Of a DNA stretch of 64,000 nucleotides, positions 33,143 to 42,317 are shown in pieces. Made by a program: the position numbers and the translations under genes. Within the stretch, counting starts at the first letter, position 1, and every line of letters begins with the position of its first letter. The stretch comes from Pseudocercospora fijiensis CIRAD86 (Eukaryota; Ascomycota; Dothideomycetes; Mycosphaerellales; Mycosphaerellaceae): positions 1,963,337-2,027,336 of the forward strand of contig NW_006921532.1 of assembly GCF_000340215.1 (NCBI RefSeq), given 5' to 3'. The notes beneath the pieces are model-generated. The model made no database searches, was not told where the DNA came from, and saw only the letters and a program-made list of their open reading frames with translations.

Positions 33143-33738
33143 CTTATTCACAGAACCGCCCCCGCCCCGCCCCGCCCCGCCCCCTCCCCCTCCTACCGTG
33201 CGGCACGATCTGTCTCGGATAGCGTCCTGTGAGGCGCGGGGCGGAGCGATCCCTAGAATATCCGTCTAGTCTGATCTGATCATCGTGTTTCAGGCTAAGC
33301 GCGACGTAAGGCTGCTCACGACTCTCATTGGCACCGTCGTCTAGCGCCTCACAATGGCCTTCGACTTCATGTCCGACACTCCATTTCGGGCGACGCACAA
33401 CCTGTGACGAGTCGATGGAACATGATTTCTCAGGGCCAAGACGATTTTCTCCGACAGTCGTGTCCAGAGTCACACGCGTTTGGGCTACGCGACAATGGCA
33501 GTGTCTCGTTCAGACAATAGGCAAGTGAAGAACATCGTTCACTCGTTCGCACTTCCACCATTCGTCCCACTTCTTCGATTGTGCTCTTCTCGCAGTTCTC
33601 AGTGCCGTTCGCTTTCTTCACCTTCCTTCCAACGCATCACATTCTCTTCGATCAACCGTCTGGCACGGTATTACAGTATAGCCTTCTTTCCCAAACAGAG
33701 CTTTTCCTGCGACAGCGACAGCGACAGCTCAGGCAGAA
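33143..33738 (+). promoter_or_regulatory. Left edge of gene island and subtilase upstream region
   Basis: At about 33143 the sequence switches from CpA-poor transposon to normal composition. The first 50 bases are a C-rich run of CCCCG units (33150-33195). The rest is ordinary upstream sequence with several overlapping open frames on both strands that disagree with each other and show no family signature. No clear TATA box. Confidence 0.5.
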
Positions 33739-35151
33739 ATGCAGAAAATGGCATTATCCCTTCGCTCGATACTGGCCGGCCTGGTCTTGCTTCCTCTCAC
33801 ACAATCACGGCCCACATCAGGATACATTTCTGCTGCAGCATCTACACATGAGTCCGGCGGCGAAGAGCACATTGTCATCGTCAACAAGAACGCCCCAGTC
33901 ACACCACAGGTAGCCCAAGTGCTCCGACGCCTCGATCTTCACGAATCGCACCCCGATGTCCGCCATATCTTCAACAACAGCGCCTTCCAAGGCTTCGCCG
34001 CATCCATGAAATCCCACTGTCTAGACCTCCTCGCCAACATGTCAGACATCTCTCATGTCGAAAAGACCATATCCATCAGCCATGCAAGCATTCCAACCAC
34101 AATGGACGTCCGACCCAACGCTCCTTGGGGCCTTCAACGCATCTCCACCGCCAATACCAAATTCAGCGGCAGTCCCTCAGCAATGGACTACACCTACACT
34201 TACACAGACTCCAACCTCGGCTCCGGTTCCGACATCTACATCCTCGACACAGGCGTCTACACAGCCCACAACGTCTTCTCCAACCGCGCAAAAATGCTCT
34301 GGTCCTACGACAACGATCTCTCCGACCAAGACGGCCACGGAACCCACGTTTCCGGCACAGCAGCAGGCAACATCCTCGGAGTCGCCAGTAACGCCAACAT
34401 CTTCGGCGTCAAGACGTTATCTTCCGATGGATCTGGATGGTCCTCGAACGTCGTAGCAGGAATAGATTTCGCAATCAATAACCACGAAGCCCGCTCCAAC
34501 GACCAAACCCATTCCGGCTCAGTCATAAGCATGTCTCTAGCATCATCCTCACCAGTCGACGCCATAAACGCCGCCGTCAGCGCCGCAATTTCCCGCGGAA
34601 TCCACGTTTGCGTCGCAGCGGGAAACTCGGATACAGATGCGTGTTCCTCCTCACCAGCAGCTACCGGAGGTTCACAAGGCGGCGCAATCACAGTGGGAGC
34701 AGTAGACATCACCAACAGACCCGCGTCGTTCTCGAACTACGGGTCTTGTGTAGATGTCTATGCTCCGGGCGTCAATGTGATTTCATCGTGGATCGGTGCT
34801 CCAAACATGGTCAACAGTTTGAGTGGGACTTCGATGGCCACCCCTCACGTCACGGGAATCATAGCTTACGCTATGGCTGCGAACAGGACTATGGCTAGGA
34901 ATCCTGGACTGATGAAGGAATGGGTGAGAATGCAGGCTCTGGATGCAGGAAATGGGATTATGGTTGCGAATAATGGTGTACAAGGACCGTATCAGATTCA
35001 GAAGAGAGAACAGGTGGGGAAGGAGGTAGGTTGGAAGTTCGCGAGACGCGCGTTTTCTGGTTTGGATGCTTTGATGTTGTGTGCTCGTAGTGAGAGCATG
35101 TCCGTTGCTTCTGCTTGGCTGTGCAATGCGAAGAGGAGTTGGGGAGTTTGA
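33739..35151 (+). CDS. Secreted subtilisin-like serine protease (peptidase S8, proteinase K type)
   Basis: A 470-residue single-exon frame. A signal peptide covers about residues 1-23 (hydrophobic LAGLVLLPL). An inhibitor I9-type propeptide follows (GGEEHIVIVNKNAP to about 115). The catalytic domain has Asp170 in YILDTGV, His200 in DGHGTHVSG, the oxyanion Asn295 in CVAAGNS, and Ser365 in SGTSMATPHV. It would be an extracellular endoprotease for nutrition or host-protein breakdown. The start at 33739 is the first ATG; Met4 (33748) is equally good. The last 60-70 residues after the usual end of the catalytic domain are not typical; an unrecognised intron near 35025 (GTAGGT) could give a different C-terminus. 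Codon use is normal and no RIP damage is seen. Confidence 0.92.
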   Translation: MQKMALSLRSILAGLVLLPLTQSRPTSGYISAAASTHESGGEEHIVIVNKNAPVTPQVAQVLRRLDLHESHPDVRHIFNNSAFQGFAASMKSHCLDLLANMSDISHVEKTISISHASIPTTMDVRPNAPWGLQRISTANTKFSGSPSAMDYTYTYTDSNLGSGSDIYILDTGVYTAHNVFSNRAKMLWSYDNDLSDQDGHGTHVSGTAAGNILGVASNANIFGVKTLSSDGSGWSSNVVAGIDFAINNHEARSNDQTHSGSVISMSLASSSPVDAINAAVSAAISRGIHVCVAAGNSDTDACSSSPAATGGSQGGAITVGAVDITNRPASFSNYGSCVDVYAPGVNVISSWIGAPNMVNSLSGTSMATPHVTGIIAYAMAANRTMARNPGLMKEWVRMQALDAGNGIMVANNGVQGPYQIQKREQVGKEVGWKFARRAFSGLDALMLCARSESMSVASAWLCNAKRSWGV

Positions 35152-35510
35152 AAAGGGATGAAGTAAGAGGTGCGTGCATAAATTAGATTAGCATTTTTAC
35201 GAGATACCCACGACGTGATGAATGAAACGAGACAGCATGTATCGTGTCCCATTGAGTTGACTTGTTCGATTTTCATTATACATATATCTCATGCTATTGT
35301 ACTACAAAACGGGCTCTGCAGGTGAGCCAGAGCAAGATCAACCCGCCCAATGCGTTGTAGTTGTCACAAAGTTGCCTCTTAAAGTTTTGATGTTGTCATT
35401 CCGTTTCATAACGCCATGCTGCCTGGGTATTCGTAGAAAAAGCTGACCTCCAGGAGCAGCATATTGAATCCCAAGTCGTGTAGGTCGCTCGTCGTTCCTT
35501 CTATCAAGCT
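35152..35510. other. Convergent 3' intergenic region
   Basis: This lies between the tail-to-tail subtilase and checkpoint kinase genes. It is AT-richer, as expected of two 3' untranslated regions; no gene seen. Confidence 0.5.
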
Positions 35511-38500
35511 TTAGCTTGAAAGTCCTGCTTTAGCTTGAGAGCCCTGCTTTTCATTATCGCTGCTCTCCGAACGTTGCTTCTCCATGGCCACCTCAAAGCC
35601 TGGCGCGTCTGGACTTCGCGGGTTCTTGGTAGTACCGTGGTAAACCTCGACATAGAAGCGCAGAGGAGCCTGCTTGTCATTACCGGGCCAGACCTCAATG
35701 ATGTCTCCAGTATGAATCTTGCCGTATAGCTGTTTGCCCACCTCACCTTTGTCCAGCTGAAAGCCATTGATCTTCACACCGTTACTACCGTATGTGACGA
35801 TACCGCAATACAACCCCTTGATCGAATCGAGCTCTTCTTCCGGTCCGGACGCCTTGCTCAGATCCGAAGCATGGAAGAAGATTGTAAGGCACTCCTTGGC
35901 TATACGAATATCGTTCTTATCGGGATGAGTGTATGTGCACCGAGAACTTCGGCCATATGTCGTGACTGTGGTGTGCAAATCCAGGACCAAGTCCGGTGCT
36001 GATCCTTGCGTCGAAATCAGCCTGCCGAAACGCGGCCGCGGGCCAGAGATATTCGCATGCTTTATGAGATGTGCTGTCTGTGGAAGCTTTGGAGCTTTTG
36101 CTGATTCCGCTTGGACACGATATGCTGCATTTGTCATGGAGTCATTTGCTGACACACCGTCATTATCACTGGTCGGCTTGCTCCTCGGCTGCGTGGTAGC
36201 TAGCGAGGTGTCCTTGATCGCGGCATGTTTCGCAGCCTTAGTGTAGTCATGGCTACTAACCTCAGAAGCATACTGAAGATTATGCGTGCTCGGATTCGCC
36301 GGGTCATGGTAGAACGATGGTGGATCCGGTATGCTGATGCGACGAGTGTAAGTGTGCGCCTGGGTTTGCGGATCTTGCTGTAATTTCGGAGTCTCCTCAA
36401 GATCGTCTGGTTGAGCCTCTTGCGATTGCGCAGCGGAGTCGACGCTGTTGCTGTCACGTTGAGATTGCGAAGCGCTTGAAATTCCAGTAAAAGGCGAATC
36501 GATTTCCATTTCGCGGACCATTGATTCAGCACCGAGCAGACTTTGACTCCGGTCGTCCTGCGCATCTTGACCTAGGCTGTGCTCTGATACAGCTTCTCCA
36601 CGGGAGGCAGCTGAGCTTGTCAAGTTCTCAGCAACCCTGCCCACTTGTCTTCGAAGTGTTGGCAAGTCCGACTGACTGATTTCTCCAAACAGCTTTGGTG
36701 CTCTGGGTTGCGTCTGACCTCCTACTTGCTCTTGGTGCATGATGGGGATATCGCCAACCAATTCTGGACTGGAGCCGTAGTAGTTGTCCTCGTCAACTTC
36801 CTCGTTATCTTCATGGTTGTCATCGCCAGTCTTCAATCGCTTTGAGACCCGCGAGGATTCGAAAAAATTCATGTCGGAGGAGTTGAGACTGACTTCACTC
36901 TGTTGGCTGCCCATGAGCTCGTCAACGTCCCGCTCATCTAAACTCAACCCAGCGACATCAGGTTCTTGGGCACCAGGAATCGTATCAAGCTGAGCTTCCT
37001 CCTGAATAGCGCCAAGAGATCGCTGCGGCCGTCGATATGTCGGAGGCTTACGCGAGCCAAACCATGGAAGACGCAGACACTCTTCTGCAGAAGGTCGGGC
37101 CATTGGGTCTGTATTAAGCATGGCTACCAACAAGGCAACAGCTGCCTCAGAAACCCCTTGCCTCGCGAGATCGGCAGCATCCAGAGGTGTCATCATAATC
37201 TTATCGAACATACCGCGGCCGGTGTTATCAGCCACGCCTTCGAAAGGAGGTCTGTGACACAGAGAATACCATAGTACAGCACCAAAAGACCAGATGTCCA
37301 CAGCATGGCTGTAGCTTCGGAACGTCTTGGTGCCTTGTGGCTTGCGAGAGCGCTTGATACCTTTATTTGCAGAATGTGTGTCGTAGTGAGGGAAGACTTC
37401 GGGTGCACAGTAGAGCAGTGTGCCGCAGAAAGTCTTCAAGAATGTATCGTTATTCTGTACTGCTTTGGATAGACCAAAATCGGACAGCTTGATTAGGAAG
37501 TTCTTTGGGTCGATTGAAGAGAGCAGAATATTGTCAGGTTTGATATCACGGTGGGTGATATTCTTCTTGTGAAGATAATCTAGCGCATCGAAGACCTGAG
37601 AAGCCATCTGCTTTGCGATCGATTCGGGAAGAGGTCCATACTCGGTCAGGTATTGCTGAAGATCTCCACACGGCACGAACTCCATGATAATGTACAGATG
37701 GTTGGAGACGTCCTGGTAGTCGTGGTATGCGACAATACTGGGATGGTCGATCGACTGCATTATCCGCATTTCATTTTCAAGCTTCCGGTCCAAGACGCCG
37801 TTCTTCATAAACCTCCTCTTCTCCAGCTCTTTCGCAGCGTATAGCTGCCCATCGATCTTTGTGGCCAGTTGATAGACACTGGCAAATGCGCCTTTTCCAA
37901 TGTGGCCAACCACATTGTACACCTCGCCGCCGTTCCAGTGCATTCCAAATTGATTGTGTGGAACGGGCGCTTTCACCGCAGTGTGCCGGCGTTGAGCAGA
38001 TGTGGGAAGATGTGGATCGTCGTTGCGGCCATCTCGTTGCCGCCGCTCAAGAGCGGCAAATTGTCGACTCATGTAATCTTGAAACATCTTGTCGTACTCC
38101 TGGTAATATCCATCGCGGGATGGAAAGCGCACGATAAATTTCAGCACTTCATCCTTCGACGGAGAAAGTATCTGGACCACGGAACCAGGACTGAGTATTC
38201 GGGAGTGAGGATGGTGCGTTGTCCTGCATTTGAGCAGAACATCATCTACCATTGTTCCGTTTGTGCTCATGTCCCTAAGCATGAGAATGCCGGTTTCGTT
38301 GAAGAAGATGCAGAAGTGGAAATTGCTGACCCGCTTGTGAGAATCTGCTCGGACGACAATGTCGCATGCTTCGCTGTTACGACCAATGACGAATCCAAGG
38401 TGAGGCTGATGCGTGCGCGTCGAGAATCTCAGAGCCAGATCCATTGCCTGCTCCCCAGCATTTTCGTTGAGGATGAATGTTTCTTCATCGTCGAGGGCGG

Positions 38501-38747
38501 CACCGTTTCGGTCTGGTCGACGAAGACTCGAGTTCTGCAAGATGTGCTGAGGGGCACGAGCAGCTGTATCCGAGACAAGACGGAAGGCTGCAGGGGAGGC
38601 AGGATGGAGGATGCAGATAACATCGGCGACGTCACTGGCAGAAAGACCGGAGTTGTTTCTACCCATTCGCCTCGGGTCGACTGACGGCTGCGTGCACTGC
38701 GTCAAGACATACTCGTCCACCATGCTATCCGTTGTCTCAATCGCCAT
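35511..38747 (-). CDS. rad53: FHA-kinase-FHA checkpoint kinase (Rad53/Chk2 type)
   Basis: The open frame extends to an ATG at 38864. The ATG at 38747 (MAIETTDSMVDEYV) is preferred because the upstream 39 residues look like random translation. Numbering from 38747: FHA1 about 115-210 (FVIGRNSEACDIVV, STNGT); protein kinase about 276-570 with GKGAFASVY, Lys306 in YAAKEL, Asp401 in HRDIKPDN, DFG at 423-425 and the CAPEV box; then a long disordered Ser/Gln-rich region; and a second FHA (TTYGRSSRCTY) near the C-terminus. SQ/TQ motifs occur in both disordered parts. FHA-kinase-FHA is the yeast Rad53 architecture, a DNA-damage and replication checkpoint kinase acting in the nucleus. Single exon of 1078 codons plus stop. 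Orthology to Rad53 rather than a related FHA kinase is inferred. Confidence 0.9.
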   Translation of the reverse strand: MAIETTDSMVDEYVLTQCTQPSVDPRRMGRNNSGLSASDVADVICILHPASPAAFRLVSDTAARAPQHILQNSSLRRPDRNGAALDDEETFILNENAGEQAMDLALRFSTRTHQPHLGFVIGRNSEACDIVVRADSHKRVSNFHFCIFFNETGILMLRDMSTNGTMVDDVLLKCRTTHHPHSRILSPGSVVQILSPSKDEVLKFIVRFPSRDGYYQEYDKMFQDYMSRQFAALERRQRDGRNDDPHLPTSAQRRHTAVKAPVPHNQFGMHWNGGEVYNVVGHIGKGAFASVYQLATKIDGQLYAAKELEKRRFMKNGVLDRKLENEMRIMQSIDHPSIVAYHDYQDVSNHLYIIMEFVPCGDLQQYLTEYGPLPESIAKQMASQVFDALDYLHKKNITHRDIKPDNILLSSIDPKNFLIKLSDFGLSKAVQNNDTFLKTFCGTLLYCAPEVFPHYDTHSANKGIKRSRKPQGTKTFRSYSHAVDIWSFGAVLWYSLCHRPPFEGVADNTGRGMFDKIMMTPLDAADLARQGVSEAAVALLVAMLNTDPMARPSAEECLRLPWFGSRKPPTYRRPQRSLGAIQEEAQLDTIPGAQEPDVAGLSLDERDVDELMGSQQSEVSLNSSDMNFFESSRVSKRLKTGDDNHEDNEEVDEDNYYGSSPELVGDIPIMHQEQVGGQTQPRAPKLFGEISQSDLPTLRRQVGRVAENLTSSAASRGEAVSEHSLGQDAQDDRSQSLLGAESMVREMEIDSPFTGISSASQSQRDSNSVDSAAQSQEAQPDDLEETPKLQQDPQTQAHTYTRRISIPDPPSFYHDPANPSTHNLQYASEVSSHDYTKAAKHAAIKDTSLATTQPRSKPTSDNDGVSANDSMTNAAYRVQAESAKAPKLPQTAHLIKHANISGPRPRFGRLISTQGSAPDLVLDLHTTVTTYGRSSRCTYTHPDKNDIRIAKECLTIFFHASDLSKASGPEEELDSIKGLYCGIVTYGSNGVKINGFQLDKGEVGKQLYGKIHTGDIIEVWPGNDKQAPLRFYVEVYHGTTKNPRSPDAPGFEVAMEKQRSESSDNEKQGSQAKAGLSS

Positions 38748-39652
38748 CTTGCGTGCCGGGTTCGAAGCCTGCGTGGAAGCGAAAGGACAGCTCAAAGGCG
38801 TTGTCAGGCAACAGGCGCCTCGCAGCCAGGTTTTGCGAGGCACAGGGAAAAGTTCGAGAAGCAAGTCGCTCTTTCGTGCAAGACGGCAGACACCAGCCCT
38901 TTATATGCCCAGCCCCTCCCCGCCGCCCCGGCCAATGCCGGGTTGCTAAGGCGTCGTACAGCGCGTTTCTAAGGCGGAAACATCTATGTCGAGGAGTCGA
39001 TTTCGTTGCAGCCAAGCGGAGTGAAAATGGCGAGTGCTGGCGAAGTTCGCAGTGGTTCAGCGGTAGTGATGTGGCGTGTTTTCATTCAGGAATATCGCCG
39101 CGTGCGGTCGTATCGAGCTTCGTCGTGTTGCGTATGGATTGGTGCTGGTGACGGTCGGAGGAATACAGACTACATTGGCCAGGCAACGGCGGCTAGGCAG
39201 ACATTGGCTTGCTGAAAGTGATGGAAGGACTCGCGGAAGGCCGATACAGCGAGTTGGCTATCGTCCAGAAGACGAGTGATACCGGAAAGGGAGAGTGAGA
39301 GGTGCAAGGCGAAGAGTGACTCGAAGCAGGCAGGCGATTGAATGTCAACGTCCGAGGGTCGAGCTGAGGCCCCAAACCTTAAAGCGACGCCATGGGCTAC
39401 CGGGCCGCGTTCTGGCGCGTTGCGGTTCGCGGAGACAAACTGCCGAACCAAACGACTGGTCCAGAGGCCTGGAAAGTCGCATCTGAAACACTGCGCCTTG
39501 ACTAGGACTCCTGGTCTTCCGCGCTTCACATTACTGATAACTTACACCCGAAAAGTGACTGATCACATCACGGATCAGCATGTGGGAGAGGAGACAGCTG
39601 TAGCAAGAACCAAGAACAACCTGAGGCTCATACAGCATCACTGCAGCCTTCT
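38748..39652. promoter_or_regulatory. Upstream region of the checkpoint kinase
   Basis: About 0.9 kb between the kinase start and the amidase fragment. A CCAAT box lies at 38932-38936 and a TTTATAT stretch near 38900, about 150-190 bases upstream of the chosen start. Short opposing open frames look accidental. The right part may contain unrecognisable remains of the lost amidase 3' end. Confidence 0.4.
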
Positions 39653-40237
39653 TCACAGACTCAAAGCACTCCAACACGATACGCATTCGGCACATTCCCA
39701 GCTTCTGGCGTAACAGTGGGCACATTGTCGTCGGCTGAAATCGTAAGGGTTGATCGTTTGGCCTCCAAGAGAAGAGACACTGATTCCTTCAAGTGCCAAT
39801 TCATGCAAGTTCGCTTTGCCCAGGATGATTGCTCCAGCCTTCTTGAGAGCAGCGACAGAGGGTGCGTCGACATTAGGCTGAGAATGAGCCAAGCTTATAC
39901 TACCGCCCGTTGTTACCATATCAGAGGTGTCGAAGTTGTCCTTGAGCAGGATTGGTATGCAGAAAAGAGGGCCATAGGTGCCATTGCTCGCTTGTAGCTT
40001 AGAGTCATATTCTCGAGCGATTGCCAGGGCCTGTGAATTCAGAGCGAGAATCGCATTTGTTCGAATATTCAATGCCTCGATACGTGACAGGAAGGAAGAT
40101 ACCACTTCTTGGCATGTCGTCAGACCAGTGTATAGATTGTGATGAGTTGACGAGATGGTCGCTTCACGAGGGTCGAATGTCGGCTGTGCAGATACGAACG
40201 CAGAAGTAAGCGCAGCAGTGATGCAAAGCACGTACAT
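39653..40237 (-). pseudogene. Amidase-family gene, 5' fragment only
   Basis: The frame from 40237 (MYVLCITAALTSAF, a signal peptide) gives the N-terminal third of an amidase-signature protein: LTTCQEVVSSFLSRIEALN, GPLFCIPILLKDNFDTSDMVTTGGS (with the conserved Lys of the Ser-Ser-Lys triad) and LGKANLHELALEG, ending at INPYDFSR. The Gly/Ser-rich segment that should follow and carry both catalytic serines is missing; the frame runs into unrelated residues and stops at 39653. Full-length relatives are about 500-550 residues, here about 195. I see no continuation within the next kilobase, so this is a truncated gene rather than an intron effect. An upstream ATG at 40297 adds 20 unlikely residues. 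Confidence 0.75.
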
Positions 40238-40297
40238 CTTGACGATAAAACTTGCTCGACAGGTATGCAAGGAGACGAAAACATGATTGAATTGCAA

Positions 40298-40865
40298 CCT
40301 ACTCCGTACCTGAGCAAGAGAGAGCCTAGTGGCTTGTCACTCGGGCCGTGACTCTGGCCGGGGGATCTTTCTCTGCCGGGCGTCATTTTGTTCACATGTT
40401 CACATTGTTGTGTGCTCAAGGTCGTATATCTCCCGATGCACCCTCTTGATGAGGTCTGAGCTGCAATATAGGTAGGTGTTTGGTCGGCGGAACTCGCATA
40501 GCACTGCTTCGTCGGAGCTCTGACGTAGCTGTGCTTCTCTTTGCTCGTCCGCACCGAGAGCTTAGCTTAGTTATGCTCACCGCATACTTATTTCCACAGC
40601 AGAAGCACACTGACTCTAGTCACCTCGCCTACCGCTCCCTTTGGACCTCTTTTATCGTCCTCAGTGTCTCTTATGCTGGTGCTCCAATTGCTGCAGCTCA
40701 CGCGATTCCTGCAAGCCACGTTGTGACGATTTTTTGCAGACCGCAAGACATTTATAACGCAAGTAATGGGCGACAAATGTGCAGCGGTGATCCCTCTTAT
40801 CCCAGTAGCACTTTTTACGGGCCATGCACGATGTTTAAGTGCGCTCCTTCCGGTGCACAATGGCA
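40298..40865. other. Intergenic region between amidase fragment and Pcc1
   Basis: It contains an open plus-strand frame (40480-40974) that overlaps the Pcc1 coding end and has no recognisable motif; judged accidental. Nothing else convincing. Confidence 0.4.
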
Positions 40866-41420
40866 TCACATTCCACCTTCAGGGCCCAAGGCCGAGATAG
40901 CCCATCCTGTGCTACCAGTCATGCCCTGCTCAACGCCTTGTGCGCCTTCGAGGCTGTCAAGGCCCTTCTCATGAACCACATCGATATCAAGCTCTTCCAT
41001 GACCTGGATGACAGTGCCCAATGACTCAAAGAAGCCATTGACTGAGACTCTGAGCATGCGATTCGTCGTAGCCTTGTATTCAGTCTTCAGTATATTCGCG
41101 GCAGGATCATCAAGATGTCCATCGGATGACTCCTTCGTAGATTCTATCGTCGTAGTAGCGTGAATAGGCTCCGTTGGCGCAGCATTGACTAGAAGTGAGG
41201 CCTTGAACGGATCATGTTGCACAGTGCTTTGGCTATCTGGAACAGCTGTCACCAGACTGAAAGACCTTTCGACCAAAGAGGACAGCTCTGGGTCGACACA
41301 GAGCGTGCGCAAAGCTGCTTTGGCCAGGCGATTGCTCGGGAAAGGAATGTAGACCGTCCTATTCGATGGTTCAGCTGCGGTTCCAGCTCGGTCTACGGTG
41401 GAAGGTCGTACAGTGAGCAA
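40866..41420 (-). CDS. PCC1: KEOPS/EKC complex subunit Pcc1
   Basis: A 184-residue single-exon frame. The Pcc1 signature is present in two parts: IPFPSNRLAKAALRTLCVDPE (about 26-46) and YKATTNRMLRVSVNGFFESLGTVIQVMEELD (about 112-144). Pcc1 is the small dimerising subunit of the KEOPS complex, which makes threonylcarbamoyl-adenosine-37 in tRNAs and, in yeast, also affects telomeres and transcription. Typical Pcc1 proteins are 80-110 residues. This one has a Thr/Ser/Glu/Asp-rich insertion of about 60 residues between the two halves and about 40 extra residues at the C-terminus. No splice signals were found that would cleanly remove the insertion. It is divergent from the gene at 41783. Confidence 0.82.
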   Translation of the reverse strand: MLTVRPSTVDRAGTAAEPSNRTVYIPFPSNRLAKAALRTLCVDPELSSLVERSFSLVTAVPDSQSTVQHDPFKASLLVNAAPTEPIHATTTIESTKESSDGHLDDPAANILKTEYKATTNRMLRVSVNGFFESLGTVIQVMEELDIDVVHEKGLDSLEGAQGVEQGMTGSTGWAISALGPEGGM

Positions 41421-41782
41421 GGAAACTTCGAATCATGAGCTGTCACCGCCATAGTGCTCGCGATTTGCGAAGTATTGTGTCGTGTCTAGAGCGTAAATTG
41501 AATCAGGAAATTTAGTAGCAGGAGGACAGCACGTGAAGAATGGCGGGGAAAGAAGGCTAAACTCAATGCGTGCTGGCTGCAAAGTGACGATGGTGGAGGT
41601 CACGACGATGATGCTTTCATCGAAATCATTCACATGCTAATAAGGTAATCGAAAGTTGGGACTATAACAGACCCGTGCCCTAGACGTGCCGGGGCAGTAG
41701 GTCATCATCAGTGGTAGTACTACTTCTCCTACCTGTCAGCGAGCGTGACTTCATCTCCCGCAACAACAACAGCACAGCAACA
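41421..41782. promoter_or_regulatory. Head-to-head promoter between PCC1 and the gene at 41783
   Basis: 362 bases separate the two divergent starts. No clear TATA box. A CT-rich patch (CTTCTCCTACC) and a CAACAACAACAGCACAGCAACA leader directly before the plus-strand ATG are typical of fungal 5' untranslated sequence. Confidence 0.45.
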
Positions 41783-42217
41783 ATGGCACAATCATCCCCT
41801 TCCGAATTCCTCACCTTCTACCGAACAATACGCGCCGCCCATCGCATTGCTTCAAGATCAGTTCAGACTAGACCTTTCAGTCAATCGATGGTCGCGTTGA
41901 GACCAGCTTCGAACCCCGATAAGAAGCACGATGTGGGTGATCATCACAAGAGCAAGAAGCATGTCTTAGACAAGGGCTATGATCCGAATGTGCAGACCGA
42001 TCAGTCGAAGCAGGGTAGAGAGTGAGTATTGGTACCGAGGCTTGGGGGAAAGATTTGGGCCATAATAACTTTGTGCTGCAGAAACCGAGCAAATGATTCC
42101 GGCGGCGTAGCGACACAACAGAAGAGCGGCGGTGCACATGAGAAGGCGAAGAAGGAGTTTCCTGAGGCGCCCACGACGATAGGTTTCCAGGATGAGAGAG
42201 GTGGGAAGGGGCATTGA
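41783..42217 (+). CDS. Small conserved-looking protein with likely mitochondrial N-terminus
   Basis: Two exons, 41783-42021 and 42082-42217, joined across a 60-bp intron (42022-42081, GTGAGT...CTGCAG); the product is 124 residues. The N-terminus is rich in Arg, Ser and Ala (TFYRTIRAAHRIASRSVQTR), like a mitochondrial targeting sequence. The rest is hydrophilic, Lys/His/Gly-rich and probably disordered (HHKSKKHVLDKGYDPN, AKKEFPEAPTTIGFQDERGG). Without splicing the first frame ends at a TGA after QGRE; splicing restores an open frame to TGA at 42215. No known catalytic domain. Function unknown. Confidence 0.75.
42022..42081 (+). other. Intron of the 41783 gene (60 bp)
   Basis: GTGAGTATT at the 5' end and TGTGCTGCAG at the 3' end; phase 2. 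It joins the QGRE codons to NRANDSGG. Confidence 0.7.
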
Positions 42218-42317
42218 GGAGATGAACGGCGTAGGATAAATGGGTGGTCTGCATGCATAAAGGCGTGGCGCATGTATGTCGAGCAAGAGCTTCGAAATCC
42301 AGTTGACCATGGTGTGG

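Noticed and set aside
37869..38684. A 271-codon open frame on the plus strand.
   Set aside because: It lies wholly antisense to the FHA-kinase gene, whose protein is unmistakable; no motif in the antisense reading.
40480..40974. A 164-codon plus-strand frame with Cys residues.
   Set aside because: It overlaps the conserved end of Pcc1 on the other strand and shows no signal peptide or family pattern.
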